Origin: Mucilaginibacter sp.
Lineage (GTDB): Bacteria > Bacteroidota > Bacteroidia > Sphingobacteriales > Sphingobacteriaceae
Reading direction: 5' to 3'
Length of the DNA: 64,000 bases
NCBI RefSeq assembly: GCF_025359345.1
Contig: NZ_JANYGQ010000033.1
Location: 124,001-188,000 of the forward strand
The notes under the pieces are model-generated. The model saw only the letters and a program-made list of their open reading frames with translations. It did not search any database and had not been told where the DNA came from. Below, in pieces: positions 45,062 through 55,786 of the stretch. Each line of letters starts with the position of its first letter. Within the stretch, counting starts at the first letter, position 1. A program made the position numbers and the translations under genes.

Positions 45062-48000
45062 ATGCGTTTTAAACTCGCACTTATCGGCATGTTGATCAGC
45101 CTGGCTGGCTGGTCGCAGCGTATTATTCCCCGTTTCGAAACGCTTAGCAGTAATGATGGCCTGCCTCATAGCTCGGTTTATGGGATTCGCCAGGATAAGA
45201 AAGGCTTTATGTGGTTTGGCACGCCTGATGGACTTTGCCGCTACGATGGCAGTTCACTACGCACTTTCAGGTACCAGGCAAAAAGCGATACCGATGCGGT
45301 AAATAATTTTATCCGCGGCAGTTTTTTTGAAGACAAACAAGGCAACATTTGGTACAGTAACGAGAGCGGTATTTTTAAGTGGAATGTATTTACCGAGAAT
45401 GTTGACAGGGTAAAGGCCTTCGGCAAAGACGATTTTGGCAATAGTAATTTCATTTGCCAGTTTATGGATGAGCACGACAATCTTATCATACTAAATATAA
45501 TTAAAGGTGTTTTTGAATTCGACACCCATACCTATAAACTAAAACTGTACCCGCTTCCTTATAAAATAGACTTCTCGCAGGTGTCATTTGCTCAAAACAG
45601 CGCCGATGATGAAGGGAATGTTTGGGTGCGGCTGGTCGGCAAAAACGACCCCTATATATTTTTTAACCGTAAAACCCATCGCTATACTTACCGGCTTCAA
45701 AAATATCCGCCACAAAGTGTGTTCTTTGAGAAAAACCGCCACATCTTAGCTTTTGATGACCGCATAATTTTTCGTGATTTAAAAACCGGGCGCGATACAA
45801 CCATTGTTAAAACGATAGATGGAAAGCCTGCGCCTTTTTATTCGGTTCAAAATACAAGGGACAAGTACGGTCGGGAGTGGTTTACATCAAGGGGCAACGG
45901 CCTGTTTTATTATAATGAAAAAACCGGGCAGTTTTATAACTACCACCACGATAACTCGAAGCTGAAATCGTTGCCATTTGATATATCAACATGTTTGTAT
46001 ATTGATAGGGGCGATAACCTGTGGATAGGAATTGACGGTGGCGGGGTTTCGCGGCTTGATTTAAAGGAGCCCAAGTTTAATTTATTCCCCTTGTCCGAAG
46101 GAGATTACCCCATATTGAAGGACTATTTTACCAAATGCTTTTTTGAGGACGATGCAGGCAATATTTGGTTTGGCACGCACAACAGCGGTCTTAACATTTA
46201 TAACCAGCTTACAGGTGCCCTAAAAAACTTTCAGCATAAAGACGGAGATGATACCACTTTGCCCGGTAATATTGTAAGCAGTTTTTTAAAGGATAAAGAT
46301 GGGAATATGTGGGTGGGCAGCAGCGGAGGCATCAGCTTGTTCGATATGAAAAAGCAAACTTTTAGAACCATACCTATTATACATCAGCCTAAAATATTCC
46401 CAAAGCTTAATGTTTTTATTTTTAAACTGATACAACTGCATGACGGAGATATTTTGGCAGCTACACTTTTAGGTTTAGTAAGATTACACAAGGATGAGCA
46501 AGGCAATTTCACGGCAAGGTATCTTGACAAGGACCCGTATTTGCAAAGCAATATTATAGATGTGGTTGAAATGCCTGATAATAGTATTTACGCGGCCATA
46601 TCAAGCATTGGGCTGTTTCACGCAAAACCCGATGGCGAAATGTATGGGCCTTTTGAAACGCTGCTACCCGGGATTGACTTGCGGAGTGTTCGGCATGATG
46701 AAAAAGATGCCGGCTGGCTTTGGATCGGTAGCGGGATGGGCTTAATACATTTCAACACTGCCACCAACAAATACCAGGTTTGGGGCGAAAAAAGTAAGCT
46801 GCCAAACACTTATGTATACGGCTCGCTGGAAGATGAAAATCATAATCTTTGGATTAGCACCAACAAGGGGTTGAGTTTTTTCAACCGGACTGATAATACC
46901 TTTGAAAACTATTCGTTTCTGGATGGCCTGCAAAGTAATGAGTTCAACACACAATCATTTTACAAAAGCAAAACGGGCACTTTTTATTTTGGCGGGATAA
47001 AAGGCTTTAACTGGTTTAAGCCGGTAAACAGCGTGAAAAATTTATTGAAGCCGGGTGCGGCAATAACGCGTATTGAAATTAATGGCGAGGCATTCCTGAA
47101 AACCAGCCCCCATTTTAAAAACCAGGAAATCACCGTACCGTATAGTAAAAACGATTTTAACATACAGTTTGCGGCCCTTGATTATACACGGCCCGAGGCT
47201 AATAAGGTTCAATATATTTTGCAGAACTGGGACAGTAAACCGGTAATTACATACGGTAAATCGGCACGGTACTCGCATTTGTTGCCAGGCAATTATGTTT
47301 TCAAATTAAAATCGGCCAATACCTATGGCGTTTGGAGCGACGAGGAAAGAGTATTCATACATATAACGGCGCCTTATTGGCAGCGCGCCTGGTTTTATAT
47401 TGCCGGAGTGTTGCTGGTGCTGGCTATCATAGTGTATATCACCTATATGCTGTCGCAGGTGAAAATTAAACGCCGTTTAAATGAGCTCGAAAAAATACAG
47501 GCCATAGATGCGGAACGTAACCGCATTAGCCGCGATATGCACGATGAAATAGGCAGCGGGCTAACGCATATTGCCCTGCTAAGTGAATTGATACAAACGC
47601 ACCAGGAGGCCGAACTATCTATTAAAACGGATGTAAACAGCATATCGGCAGCGGCAAGGCGCTTGCTGGAGAGCATAAATGAAATTATTTGGGCGCTTAA
47701 CCCGCAAAACGATACCCTGGAAAGCCTGCTTGCTTACACCCGCGAACAAATGCAGCAGTATTTTGAGCCATTTGCGCTTAAACTGCAAATTGACTTTCCG
47801 GATGAGGTGCCGTATATAAAACTTACCAATGAACAACGCCGCAACCTTTACCTGGTTACCAAGGAAGCATTAAATAATGTGATGAAGCACGCAAATGCAA
47901 CCAGCGCAGAACTAGGCTGCAGGGTTAACGGTGGCAAAATTGAATTCACTGTAAAAGACAACGGCGGAGGTTTGCCTGAAACGGCAGCAAAGGTAACTTG

Positions 48001-48109
48001 CAACGGCTTGAAAAATATGCTAAAAAGGATGGAAGATATTGGTGGTGATGTAAAATGGCTAAGTGATAAACAGGGAGTTACGGTAATTTATACGTTTACT
48101 GCCGGGTAA
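45062..48109 (+). CDS. Two-component-propeller sensor histidine kinase (HisKA_3)
   Basis: 1015 aa; repeated propeller blades (FMWFGTPDGLCRYDG, NIWFGTHNSGLNIYN), YYY-like domain, TM, RNRISRDMHDEIGSGLTHIALLSELIQ, HATPase. Confidence 0.95.
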   Translation: MRFKLALIGMLISLAGWSQRIIPRFETLSSNDGLPHSSVYGIRQDKKGFMWFGTPDGLCRYDGSSLRTFRYQAKSDTDAVNNFIRGSFFEDKQGNIWYSNESGIFKWNVFTENVDRVKAFGKDDFGNSNFICQFMDEHDNLIILNIIKGVFEFDTHTYKLKLYPLPYKIDFSQVSFAQNSADDEGNVWVRLVGKNDPYIFFNRKTHRYTYRLQKYPPQSVFFEKNRHILAFDDRIIFRDLKTGRDTTIVKTIDGKPAPFYSVQNTRDKYGREWFTSRGNGLFYYNEKTGQFYNYHHDNSKLKSLPFDISTCLYIDRGDNLWIGIDGGGVSRLDLKEPKFNLFPLSEGDYPILKDYFTKCFFEDDAGNIWFGTHNSGLNIYNQLTGALKNFQHKDGDDTTLPGNIVSSFLKDKDGNMWVGSSGGISLFDMKKQTFRTIPIIHQPKIFPKLNVFIFKLIQLHDGDILAATLLGLVRLHKDEQGNFTARYLDKDPYLQSNIIDVVEMPDNSIYAAISSIGLFHAKPDGEMYGPFETLLPGIDLRSVRHDEKDAGWLWIGSGMGLIHFNTATNKYQVWGEKSKLPNTYVYGSLEDENHNLWISTNKGLSFFNRTDNTFENYSFLDGLQSNEFNTQSFYKSKTGTFYFGGIKGFNWFKPVNSVKNLLKPGAAITRIEINGEAFLKTSPHFKNQEITVPYSKNDFNIQFAALDYTRPEANKVQYILQNWDSKPVITYGKSARYSHLLPGNYVFKLKSANTYGVWSDEERVFIHITAPYWQRAWFYIAGVLLVLAIIVYITYMLSQVKIKRRLNELEKIQAIDAERNRISRDMHDEIGSGLTHIALLSELIQTHQEAELSIKTDVNSISAAARRLLESINEIIWALNPQNDTLESLLAYTREQMQQYFEPFALKLQIDFPDEVPYIKLTNEQRRNLYLVTKEALNNVMKHANATSAELGCRVNGGKIEFTVKDNGGGLPETAAKVTCNGLKNMLKRMEDIGGDVKWLSDKQGVTVIYTFTAG

Positions 48110-48166
48110 AGCCTACTACTTTTTTCACATTTATAAACCGGTAATAAAAGGTTATTTTCACAACTT

Positions 48167-48799
48167 ATGACGCCTATTGTAATTATAGAAGACGACGAAA
48201 AAATCCGCAACTACCTGTCGGCCTTGCTGGCAGGGTCGGGCGAGTTTAATTTGCGTGCATCTTTTGTAAGTGCTGAGGAAGCTATAAACTATTTTGAATG
48301 CGGTCTGGGCGATGATATTGAACTGGTGCTTACCGACATTCAGCTACCCGGTAAGTCGGGCATAGAGCTTATTGCATGGTTAAAACCGTACCGGCCCAAT
48401 GTGCAATTGATGGTACTGAGCGTGTACGACGATGCCGACCGTGTATTTAAAGCGTTGCAGGCCGGTGCCACCGGCTACGTGCTTAAAAATATGCCGGCCA
48501 CCAAGCTCATCGAATCATTGATTGAGCTGCGCAAAGGCGGCAGCCCCATGAGTAGCCAGATTGCCCGCAAGGTGGTAATGGCTTTTCAGCAGCAAACGCC
48601 TTATGTTGATGCCAAAGATGTTTTAAGCGACCGCGAGAACGAGGTATTGCTTTGGCTAAGCAAAGGGTTCAGCTACCAGGAAATAGCCGACAAGCTTTTT
48701 ATATCGATAGATACCGTGCGTACCCATATCCGCAACACCTACGAAAAGCTACACGTGCGTAATAAAAAGGAAGCATTAAGGAAAACGGGGTATCGGTAG
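48167..48799 (+). CDS. NarL/FixJ-type response regulator
   Basis: 210 aa; receiver ELVLTDIQLPGKSGIEL; LuxR HTH LSDRENEVLLWLSKGFSYQEIADKLFISIDTVRTHIRN. Confidence 0.95.
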   Translation: MTPIVIIEDDEKIRNYLSALLAGSGEFNLRASFVSAEEAINYFECGLGDDIELVLTDIQLPGKSGIELIAWLKPYRPNVQLMVLSVYDDADRVFKALQAGATGYVLKNMPATKLIESLIELRKGGSPMSSQIARKVVMAFQQQTPYVDAKDVLSDRENEVLLWLSKGFSYQEIADKLFISIDTVRTHIRNTYEKLHVRNKKEALRKTGYR

Positions 48800-48888
48800 T
48801 CATTGGTCATTTCGCTTCGCTGTCATTAGTCATTGGCTACTGTACGAAAGTTGACGGCGTTCAGACCATGAACTATCAACCATGAACT
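48798..48888. repeat. Short-period intergenic repeats
   Basis: AGTCATTGGTCATT (48798-48811), GTCATTAGTCATTGG (48822-48836), and ACCATGAACT x2 at 14-bp period (48865-48874, 48879-48888). Confidence 0.75.
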
Positions 48889-48965
48889 TCTTCTCACATT
48901 ACTACTTATCTCATATTTTTTATGCAGCCGGGGCGGGATAGCTTTACTCCCAAACCCTAATGTAT

Positions 48966-50573
48966 ATGAAACGAATATTATTATTGTCCGTAGTGCTGCT
49001 GCTGGCTGCCGGCACCCAAGCCCAGGAAACCATCCAGGACCTTTCAAAAAAAGCAGGTAAAGGTTTTTTATACAAAGCCGTAAACGCCGATGGAACCTAC
49101 ACCATCACCTACAAAATTCCCGGCGATAAAAAAGCAAACGAGATATTTTACGAAAACTACAGCTTTGATAATAACATTAAGTTTTTAAAAAACGAGGAAA
49201 TATCGGAGCCCAAACAAACCCAGGAGGACAAACCCGACAGAACAGTGAGCGGTTTTTACGCCAGTGTTGGCGGCTGCAGTTCGTTCGAGATTTTAAGCAT
49301 GAAGCTGAAATTTAGCAAGTACACTGAACTGCAAACCTGGGACTATAAAAAGCAACGCTACATCACCAAAAAAACCATTTCGACAGAAACTATTAAACCT
49401 AAAAACGAGGATGGCAAATACTACGGCTTCGCTGCCTTTACCAATACCGACCAAACCTTATTTGTGCTGGCGGGAGTTGACAGCAAGGTAAACAAGAAGG
49501 GAACGGATTTTTTGATAATGGGCATAAATTCCGATTTGGCGATTAGCTCGAAGCCCGTTGATATAAGCGGTTCGCAATCGCTGGTATATTCTGCACAACT
49601 GGAGGATGGGGATATCGTGCTGGTATTTGCACCTAAAAAGGGGGAGCCTGATTTATCGGCCTACACCTATTTGCGGTACTCGCCCGACGGCGGGTTGAAA
49701 AACAAAGTAGCTTTTAAAAGCCCTTCAAATAATATGCTGATTATCGATATGGCTGAAAAGGATGGCTCGGTGTTTTTCTGCGCTACCTCAACAAAGTCAA
49801 AAGACCCCTACGATGAAGTTTTTGAAAATTATACAGCATCTATATCAAACCCATGTTATACCGATGCAAAAAACAAAACTGATTTTAACTGGGAGAAAAA
49901 GGCGAATGAGAAAATGGATAATTTTCACCTGCTAAAATTTACCGGTGGCAACCTTGATTTTGCTTCAACTGCGCCAGTGAGCGACTTTAAGTCGAAATTT
50001 AAAACTTCGCCTGCTGATAAAGGCGCCGACCCTTATAAGGGCAAGAAGTTCAGCGTGCAGGACTTTAAGGTTACAGCCAATGGCGAATACCTGATTGCCG
50101 GACAGCTTAACGGTAAAACAAACCTTGGCATGGGTAATCCTGTAAAGACCTACGAGGATATTGTGTGCTTCCACTTCGACAAGGGCGGCCAATTAAAAGC
50201 TCAGTACGGTGTTGAAAAAATGAATACCGACAAGAAAAGCGAAATATTCCCGGTATCACAATCATTTATTCCTTCCAAGGATGGTTCATCGCTGTATTGG
50301 GTTGTGCTTGAGGTTAAGGGCTTTAAAGGCTATGCCGACTTTTTTGATGCCTATAACGGACGCGCAACTTTCTTCCCGCGCTTTTTTCCCCGGATTGCAA
50401 AGCTTGATGTACAAAACGCAAATGTTGGCGGCTTTACTGTGCTTGGCAAGGAGAAATTTTATATGACCAAAAGCTTCGAACCCATATATGATACAAAGGA
50501 GAACAGTGTAGTATTTGTCGGCAGCGATGAGGATTACAAAAAGCTATGGGTCAACAAATTTGTATTTCAGTAA
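48966..50573 (+). CDS. Secreted hypothetical protein
   Basis: MKRILLLSVVLLLAAGTQAQETIQ signal peptide; long open frame. Confidence 0.8.
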   Translation: MKRILLLSVVLLLAAGTQAQETIQDLSKKAGKGFLYKAVNADGTYTITYKIPGDKKANEIFYENYSFDNNIKFLKNEEISEPKQTQEDKPDRTVSGFYASVGGCSSFEILSMKLKFSKYTELQTWDYKKQRYITKKTISTETIKPKNEDGKYYGFAAFTNTDQTLFVLAGVDSKVNKKGTDFLIMGINSDLAISSKPVDISGSQSLVYSAQLEDGDIVLVFAPKKGEPDLSAYTYLRYSPDGGLKNKVAFKSPSNNMLIIDMAEKDGSVFFCATSTKSKDPYDEVFENYTASISNPCYTDAKNKTDFNWEKKANEKMDNFHLLKFTGGNLDFASTAPVSDFKSKFKTSPADKGADPYKGKKFSVQDFKVTANGEYLIAGQLNGKTNLGMGNPVKTYEDIVCFHFDKGGQLKAQYGVEKMNTDKKSEIFPVSQSFIPSKDGSSLYWVVLEVKGFKGYADFFDAYNGRATFFPRFFPRIAKLDVQNANVGGFTVLGKEKFYMTKSFEPIYDTKENSVVFVGSDEDYKKLWVNKFVFQ

Positions 50574-50653
50574 GCCGGCTAACTGGCTTTTAAAATAAAC
50601 TTCTTTCCCCGCGGTGGTAAAAAATGAATATTAACCTTCAAAAATCTATAAAA

Positions 50654-51391
50654 ATGAAAAACGTGCTTTACTATGTTGTTGCCCTGGCGCTGATTGTCAC
50701 GGTAACCTTCAGCTGCTCCAAAAGTAAGGACAGTAACAAAGCCCCGGCCTATACCTGTGCTACCTGCAAAGCCACGCCCGATGCCGTTGCCGCAAATGAC
50801 ACCAAAAACAAGGGGGTTTATAAAGGAATAATAATAGGCTCCAGCGGTACCATTATGTTTAACCTTGCAAATAGTGGAACAACCATTACTGCGGTTTTGG
50901 TTATCGATGGCGTTACTGCAAACCTTACCGCCAGCGTTAGTGTGGTTGATGGCGCTACTTACATTGCGCCTTTTACCGGCACATTAAGCGGAACGGCAGT
51001 GAGTATTACTTTCTCGGTTGATGCCAATGGTGGCTCGCCAACGGTTACATCGTTTAATATACCCGGGCATGCCAGCGCCACATTCACTATCGCAAAAGAA
51101 ACGTCAAACGCACTTATTGAATGCTTTGAAGGTACTTATGATAGCACCAGGCCGGAGACAGGTACATTTAATTTGTTGCTGTCGCGCAGTCTGAAATTAT
51201 TTGGGGGAGCATCCCGTAAAACTGGGTCGTCAGAAAGCCACTCATTTCATGGGGTAATTAATGCAAACAGCGAGCTGGTGGATTCTGATGGGGGTAAAGT
51301 AATTGCCAAACTCACCGCGGATGCTTTAGCAGCAACATTTGTTGACGGCAATAATGCAACTGTTACAGTTACCGGTAAACGGACTTTTTAA
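50654..51391 (+). CDS. Hypothetical lipoprotein
   Basis: MKNVLYYVVALALIVTVTFSCSKSKDS lipobox; start refined from 50624. Confidence 0.8.
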   Translation: MKNVLYYVVALALIVTVTFSCSKSKDSNKAPAYTCATCKATPDAVAANDTKNKGVYKGIIIGSSGTIMFNLANSGTTITAVLVIDGVTANLTASVSVVDGATYIAPFTGTLSGTAVSITFSVDANGGSPTVTSFNIPGHASATFTIAKETSNALIECFEGTYDSTRPETGTFNLLLSRSLKLFGGASRKTGSSESHSFHGVINANSELVDSDGGKVIAKLTADALAATFVDGNNATVTVTGKRTF

Positions 51392-51436
51392 TCAACTGTG
51401 AATGTAGGTCCTGTAGGGGGGACTACATTAACGAGG

Positions 51437-51466
51437 GGCTCCGGACGAATGTCCGGGGCTTTTTTT
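51437..51466 (+). terminator. Intrinsic terminator
   Basis: GGGCTCCGGAC-GAAT-GTCCGGGGCTTTTTTT; preceded by a second hairpin AATGTAGgTCC...GGACTACATT. Confidence 0.85.
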
Positions 51467-51682
51467 GTATTTTAAATTAAAGGTAAGGCGGTGTGCTAAA
51501 TAAATAGCGTCTCCCCTGTAACAAAACAAGTGTTTAATTGTTGTACAAACGGACACTTCATAGCATAGCTCTTCGCAGAATTCAAAGAATATCCATTATC
51601 CTCTGTCTTTTCCCGATCAATAGGCCGTGTCTTCATCAAAATGATGATGAAAAGGTGCGTCATTTATATTTAGCTGTTTCCC

Positions 51683-52414
51683 ATGATTATACTTATCTTC
51701 TTTATCGCGCACTGGTTCCTGTCGTTGTTTTTTCAAACATTTTTCCAGCACCGCTATGCTTCGCACCGCATGTTTACTACAAGCAAAGGCTGGGAGCGGG
51801 TATTTTATTTAATGGCCTATTTTTTTGAGGGAGCCTCGTTTTTAAATCCCCGGGCCTACGCCACCATGCACCGCGAGCATCATGCCTATAGTGATACCGC
51901 GAAAGACCCGCATTCGCCGCATTTTTTTACCGATATTTTTCAAATGATGAAAGCTACCATACTAACTTTTGGTGATCATTTGAAAAAAACAAAAGATATT
52001 GAAGCCAGGTTTGCCGGGAATTACCCGGAATGGCCATTTATAGACAGGATTGGTTCATCATTGCTTTCGAGGCTGCTTTTTAGCGTGGCTTACACTTGCT
52101 TTTATATTGCGTTTGCTACACACTGGTGGATGTTCCTTTTGCTGCCAATTCATTTTATGATGGGCCCTATCCATGGCGCTATTGTTAACTGGTGCGGACA
52201 TAAATATGGCTACACAAATTTTGATAATAAGGATAAATCAAAAAATACCACGCCGTTTGATTTCCTGATGCTTGGCGAATTGTTCCAGAATAATCACCAC
52301 AAACATCCCAACAGCGCCAATTTTGGCAAACGATGGTTTGAAATTGACCCGGTTTACCCGGTTATGAAACTGATGCACTGGATGCGGATAATTAAGCTGC
52401 GCAAAGCTTATTAA
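51683..52414 (+). CDS. Fatty-acid/acyl-CoA desaturase
   Basis: 243 aa; histidine boxes HRYASH, HREHH, NNHHKHP. Confidence 0.9.
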   Translation: MIILIFFIAHWFLSLFFQTFFQHRYASHRMFTTSKGWERVFYLMAYFFEGASFLNPRAYATMHREHHAYSDTAKDPHSPHFFTDIFQMMKATILTFGDHLKKTKDIEARFAGNYPEWPFIDRIGSSLLSRLLFSVAYTCFYIAFATHWWMFLLLPIHFMMGPIHGAIVNWCGHKYGYTNFDNKDKSKNTTPFDFLMLGELFQNNHHKHPNSANFGKRWFEIDPVYPVMKLMHWMRIIKLRKAY

Positions 52415-52446
52415 TCCAGTGTCATGTCACTCAAAAATTTACGGTT

Positions 52447-52478
52447 AGTCTTGAGTCGAAAGTCTTGAGTTCTAAGTC
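52447..52478. repeat. 14-bp tandem repeat
   Basis: AGTCTTGAGTCGAA / AGTCTTGAGTTCTA / AGTC. Confidence 0.7.
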
Positions 52479-52571
52479 AGAAAAGGCAGGAATTCGACTT
52501 AACACTAGTGCCACTACTGCTTACCGGCCTTTTTACAAACCGGCAGGTATTGACTTTAAGAAATAAATAAT

Positions 52572-52895
52572 ATGAAAAACCCAACCATAGAAAAAGAAAC
52601 CAGGATGTATTTGTTCGATTTAACAAATACGGCGCTGGAAAACGGCTTCAAAGCCGATGATAGCTGGGAACTGGTACTTGGTACCGAGGCCCAAAAAACA
52701 AAAATTCAAAAAGATTATTACCCTGCGGTTACTGCAAAGATATTTGGCGAAATAGCCTTGCCGGTGTATTACACAATTAAATCGAGGCTGCACCAGCCAT
52801 TAAATACAATTGAACAAGGCCTCGACGTAAAAACTGTTTTAAAAGATCATCTTAACTACGTAATTGCTTATAACCCGAAACGGCAACGCAGGTAG
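52572..52895 (+). CDS. Hypothetical protein
   Basis: 107-aa ORF with ATG start. Confidence 0.65.
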   Translation: MKNPTIEKETRMYLFDLTNTALENGFKADDSWELVLGTEAQKTKIQKDYYPAVTAKIFGEIALPVYYTIKSRLHQPLNTIEQGLDVKTVLKDHLNYVIAYNPKRQRR

Positions 52896-52942
52896 TTGCG
52901 GGGATTTAGTAAACATGCAACCAGGTTCAGAATTGTCAGTCC

Positions 52943-54547
52943 CTATTTCAAAACCGCTGCCACTGTTGGCGATGGCTCACTTTCGTTCTTCAGCCTGTCC
53001 AATGCCGTTACTACGTACAAATATGTTTTGCCACGTTTCACATCGTTATCAATAAAATAAGTGTTGCTGTTATATTGAATATGAAGGATATGCCTGGGGT
53101 CGTTTAAATTCACCTTTTCATTGCCGTCGAATTTGTAAACCACATAACCATACACAGGTTCTTTGTCCTGTGCAAGTTCAGGTGTGGTCCATTTTAGTTC
53201 AACACCTCGTGGTGTTTGCGTTGTAGTGAAGTTTACCGGCGGTTTTGGCGCTACAGAATCCAGCCAAAGCATAACCGGTGGCAGCGCCGGGTATTTATAA
53301 TAATTTTGTCTTAACGAATCGGCAATACCCAGTGGATTGTTTATCAGTGATTTTGAACTAAAATAAACGCTGCCCTGCACCCTTGGGTTTTTGCGCAGGT
53401 AGCGTATTTGCTCAGGCATTTGGCCCGGGTTTTTGAACTTGTTTACTTTTCGCTCGTTTATGCGGTACGCAGCCATCCCGATGTACAGGTGCCTGCCGTA
53501 GGTGTTATTGCTCCACCAGTCGAGCAGCGTGTTAAACGCTGCGTTACGGTCGTCCATGGGCCAGTATAGCTGGGGATTAATATAGTCAACCCAGCCCTCT
53601 TTAACCCATTTGCGCGAGTCGGCGAACAATTCGTAATATGATGAGCCGCCGTGCGTTGCAGAACCATCGGGATTTTGACGGGTGTTCGCCCAAATTCCAA
53701 AGGGGCTAATGCCAAATTTTACGCGGGGCTTATGCGCCTGGATGCTGTCGCTTAGCATTTCAATCAGCGTATCTACATTGTGCCGCCGCCAATCCTTTAT
53801 ATCCAGGTAACCCGCGCCATAAGTGGCAAATGCCTGCGCGTCGTCAATATGCTGGCCATCTATCTGGTACGGGTAGAAATAATCGTCCAGGTGTACGCCA
53901 TCTATGTCGTAATTATCTACCACATCTAAAAATACCTTAACAATATAGTCGCGTACCTCTGGTATCCCGGGGTTAAAAAGCTTGATGCCGCCATAGGTAA
54001 AAAACCACTCCGGTTTTATCCGGGTAATGTGCGAAGGGGCCAGTAGCGAAAATTTGCCATCGTTTGTTGCCCGGTAAGGGTTAAACCAGGCGTGTAGTTC
54101 CATCCCACGTTTATGGGCTTCATTTATTGCAAACTCCAGTGGGTCGTAAGCAGGGTCGGGGGCTTTACCCTGTTTGCCGGTAAGCCATTTAGACCATGGT
54201 TCGCGGCTCTTAGCGTAAAAGGCATCGGCTGCGGGCCGTATCTGGAACATTATTTCATTTATGCCCTGGCGCTGGTGGGCATTCAGCCTGTCAATCATCT
54301 CCTGCTTCTGTTCGCTAACGGGCAGGCCCGGTTTGCTTGGCCAATCAATGTTTTCAACGGTGGCTATCCAAACGCCCCTAAACTCGCGTTTTGGCGGGGT
54401 GGTGTCGCTATCTGCGTTTTTTGCGTTTAATATAGAATCGACATTTTGTACCGGCTGGGCGCGTGCCTTTAAACAAATGGTAAATATTAACAAAAAGAAA
54501 ATCAATAGCCGGTAGATGCGCATCAAACAAATTATTAAAAGCTGCAA
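52943..54547 (-). CDS. GHL10 family glycoside-hydrolase-like protein
   Basis: 534 aa; KREFRGVWIATVENIDWPSKPG, FQIRPAADAFY, ELHAWFNPYRA, YDIDGVHLDDYFYPY, C-terminal Fn3-like region. Confidence 0.92.
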   Translation of the reverse strand: MQLLIICLMRIYRLLIFFLLIFTICLKARAQPVQNVDSILNAKNADSDTTPPKREFRGVWIATVENIDWPSKPGLPVSEQKQEMIDRLNAHQRQGINEIMFQIRPAADAFYAKSREPWSKWLTGKQGKAPDPAYDPLEFAINEAHKRGMELHAWFNPYRATNDGKFSLLAPSHITRIKPEWFFTYGGIKLFNPGIPEVRDYIVKVFLDVVDNYDIDGVHLDDYFYPYQIDGQHIDDAQAFATYGAGYLDIKDWRRHNVDTLIEMLSDSIQAHKPRVKFGISPFGIWANTRQNPDGSATHGGSSYYELFADSRKWVKEGWVDYINPQLYWPMDDRNAAFNTLLDWWSNNTYGRHLYIGMAAYRINERKVNKFKNPGQMPEQIRYLRKNPRVQGSVYFSSKSLINNPLGIADSLRQNYYKYPALPPVMLWLDSVAPKPPVNFTTTQTPRGVELKWTTPELAQDKEPVYGYVVYKFDGNEKVNLNDPRHILHIQYNSNTYFIDNDVKRGKTYLYVVTALDRLKNESEPSPTVAAVLK

Positions 54548-54835
54548 AGATATAAACTCAATGCCAAGCCGTTTTAGTATATGTATAATAATTGCCCGTA
54601 TTTTGTGTTTTAATCATATTGTATTTACTTTTAACAAGCCGTAAAACACGTGTTATAACATTTAGGGCAAAATTTGCGTTATATTTTTCACACATTTACA
54701 AAATTTTAATGGGATAGAATCAATAATTATACCGGGAATTAATGCTGAAGCGCCAAAACAAATAAGTTGTAACATTTATTATTATAAAACCGGCTTACTT
54801 TAATTATTATTGAACACTTAAAAAATCTAACTGCT

Positions 54836-55747
54836 ATGGAAAACCAAACAAGCCAGCAACCAAAGAAAAATTCAAATGTCATTTACTTCCTGATTGTGGT
54901 TGTATTGGCTTTGCTTGCTACGGATGTGTACTTGTACATGCAAAAAAACAAATCGGACACTAAAATAGTTTACCAAAACGACGAAAAAAGCAGACTGCAA
55001 ACCGAGCTCGACAGCCTCGAGGCCCAAATTGAACAGGTAAATGCAGGTAAAACCCGCATGTCGTCGACACTGATGGCCAAAAATGATTCGCTAAAGGCTA
55101 AGATAAAGGTGTTAAGGGCCGAACTGGCAAAAGGCAAAATGACTGTTGCCGAACTAGCTAAAGCACAGGAAGACGTAAAACAACTAAGGTATTTTGTAAC
55201 CAGCTATACAGCCCAAATTGAAGAGCTTAAAAAACAAAATGCAACATTGGCTGTAGAAAGGGATACGCTAAAAACCAATTTAGCTACTGCTGCAAAAAAA
55301 GACAGTGACCTTACTAAACAAAACAAGGATTTAGGCACCAAAGTTAAAGTAGCATCGGCCCTTAAAGTGGCCACTGTAGATGTTGTTGCCTACAAAATAA
55401 GGGGCAGCGGCAAAGAGGTCGACACCAAGCGATCGAGCGTTGCCAAGAAAATTAAAATAAACTTTACTATAGCCAGCAACGCCGTGGCTGAGAAAAACAT
55501 GCACGACGTTTATATGCGGGTAATTGACCCAACCGGCAACCTGGTAACCGGTGCCGATGCGGGCACTTTTAATGCCGACGGCCAAGACTTGCAATACACC
55601 TATAAAACATCAATTGAATTTAAAGATGATGGCAGCGGATTTACTATTGATTGGGTAAACCCGGTTGCTTTTCAAAAAGGCTCGTATACCGTGTTAATGT
55701 ATGCTGATGGGTATACCATGGGAAAAACAAGTTTTGATTTGAAATAA
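54836..55747 (+). CDS. Coiled-coil membrane-anchored hypothetical protein
   Basis: 303 aa; N-terminal TM, extended coiled coil. Confidence 0.8.
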   Translation: MENQTSQQPKKNSNVIYFLIVVVLALLATDVYLYMQKNKSDTKIVYQNDEKSRLQTELDSLEAQIEQVNAGKTRMSSTLMAKNDSLKAKIKVLRAELAKGKMTVAELAKAQEDVKQLRYFVTSYTAQIEELKKQNATLAVERDTLKTNLATAAKKDSDLTKQNKDLGTKVKVASALKVATVDVVAYKIRGSGKEVDTKRSSVAKKIKINFTIASNAVAEKNMHDVYMRVIDPTGNLVTGADAGTFNADGQDLQYTYKTSIEFKDDGSGFTIDWVNPVAFQKGSYTVLMYADGYTMGKTSFDLK

Positions 55748-55784
55748 GTCCGGAAAGACGGAAAAGTCGGTAAAGTCGAAAAAG
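55746..55784. repeat. 9-bp-period tandem repeat starting inside the stop codon
   Basis: AGTCCGGAA/AGACGGAAA/AGTCGGTAA/AGTCGAAAA. Confidence 0.65.
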
Positions 55785-55786
55785 AT

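Noticed and set aside
51507-51516. GCGTCTCCCC as a half-copy of the GAGACG palindrome
   Set aside because: Single half without a partner arm; chance match plausible.
51538-51828. 96-aa ORF overlapping the desaturase start
   Set aside because: Out of frame with the well-supported desaturase, no signal or family; likely spurious.
54649-54658. AACACGTGTT palindrome
   Set aside because: Short, single copy, no promoter context recognised.
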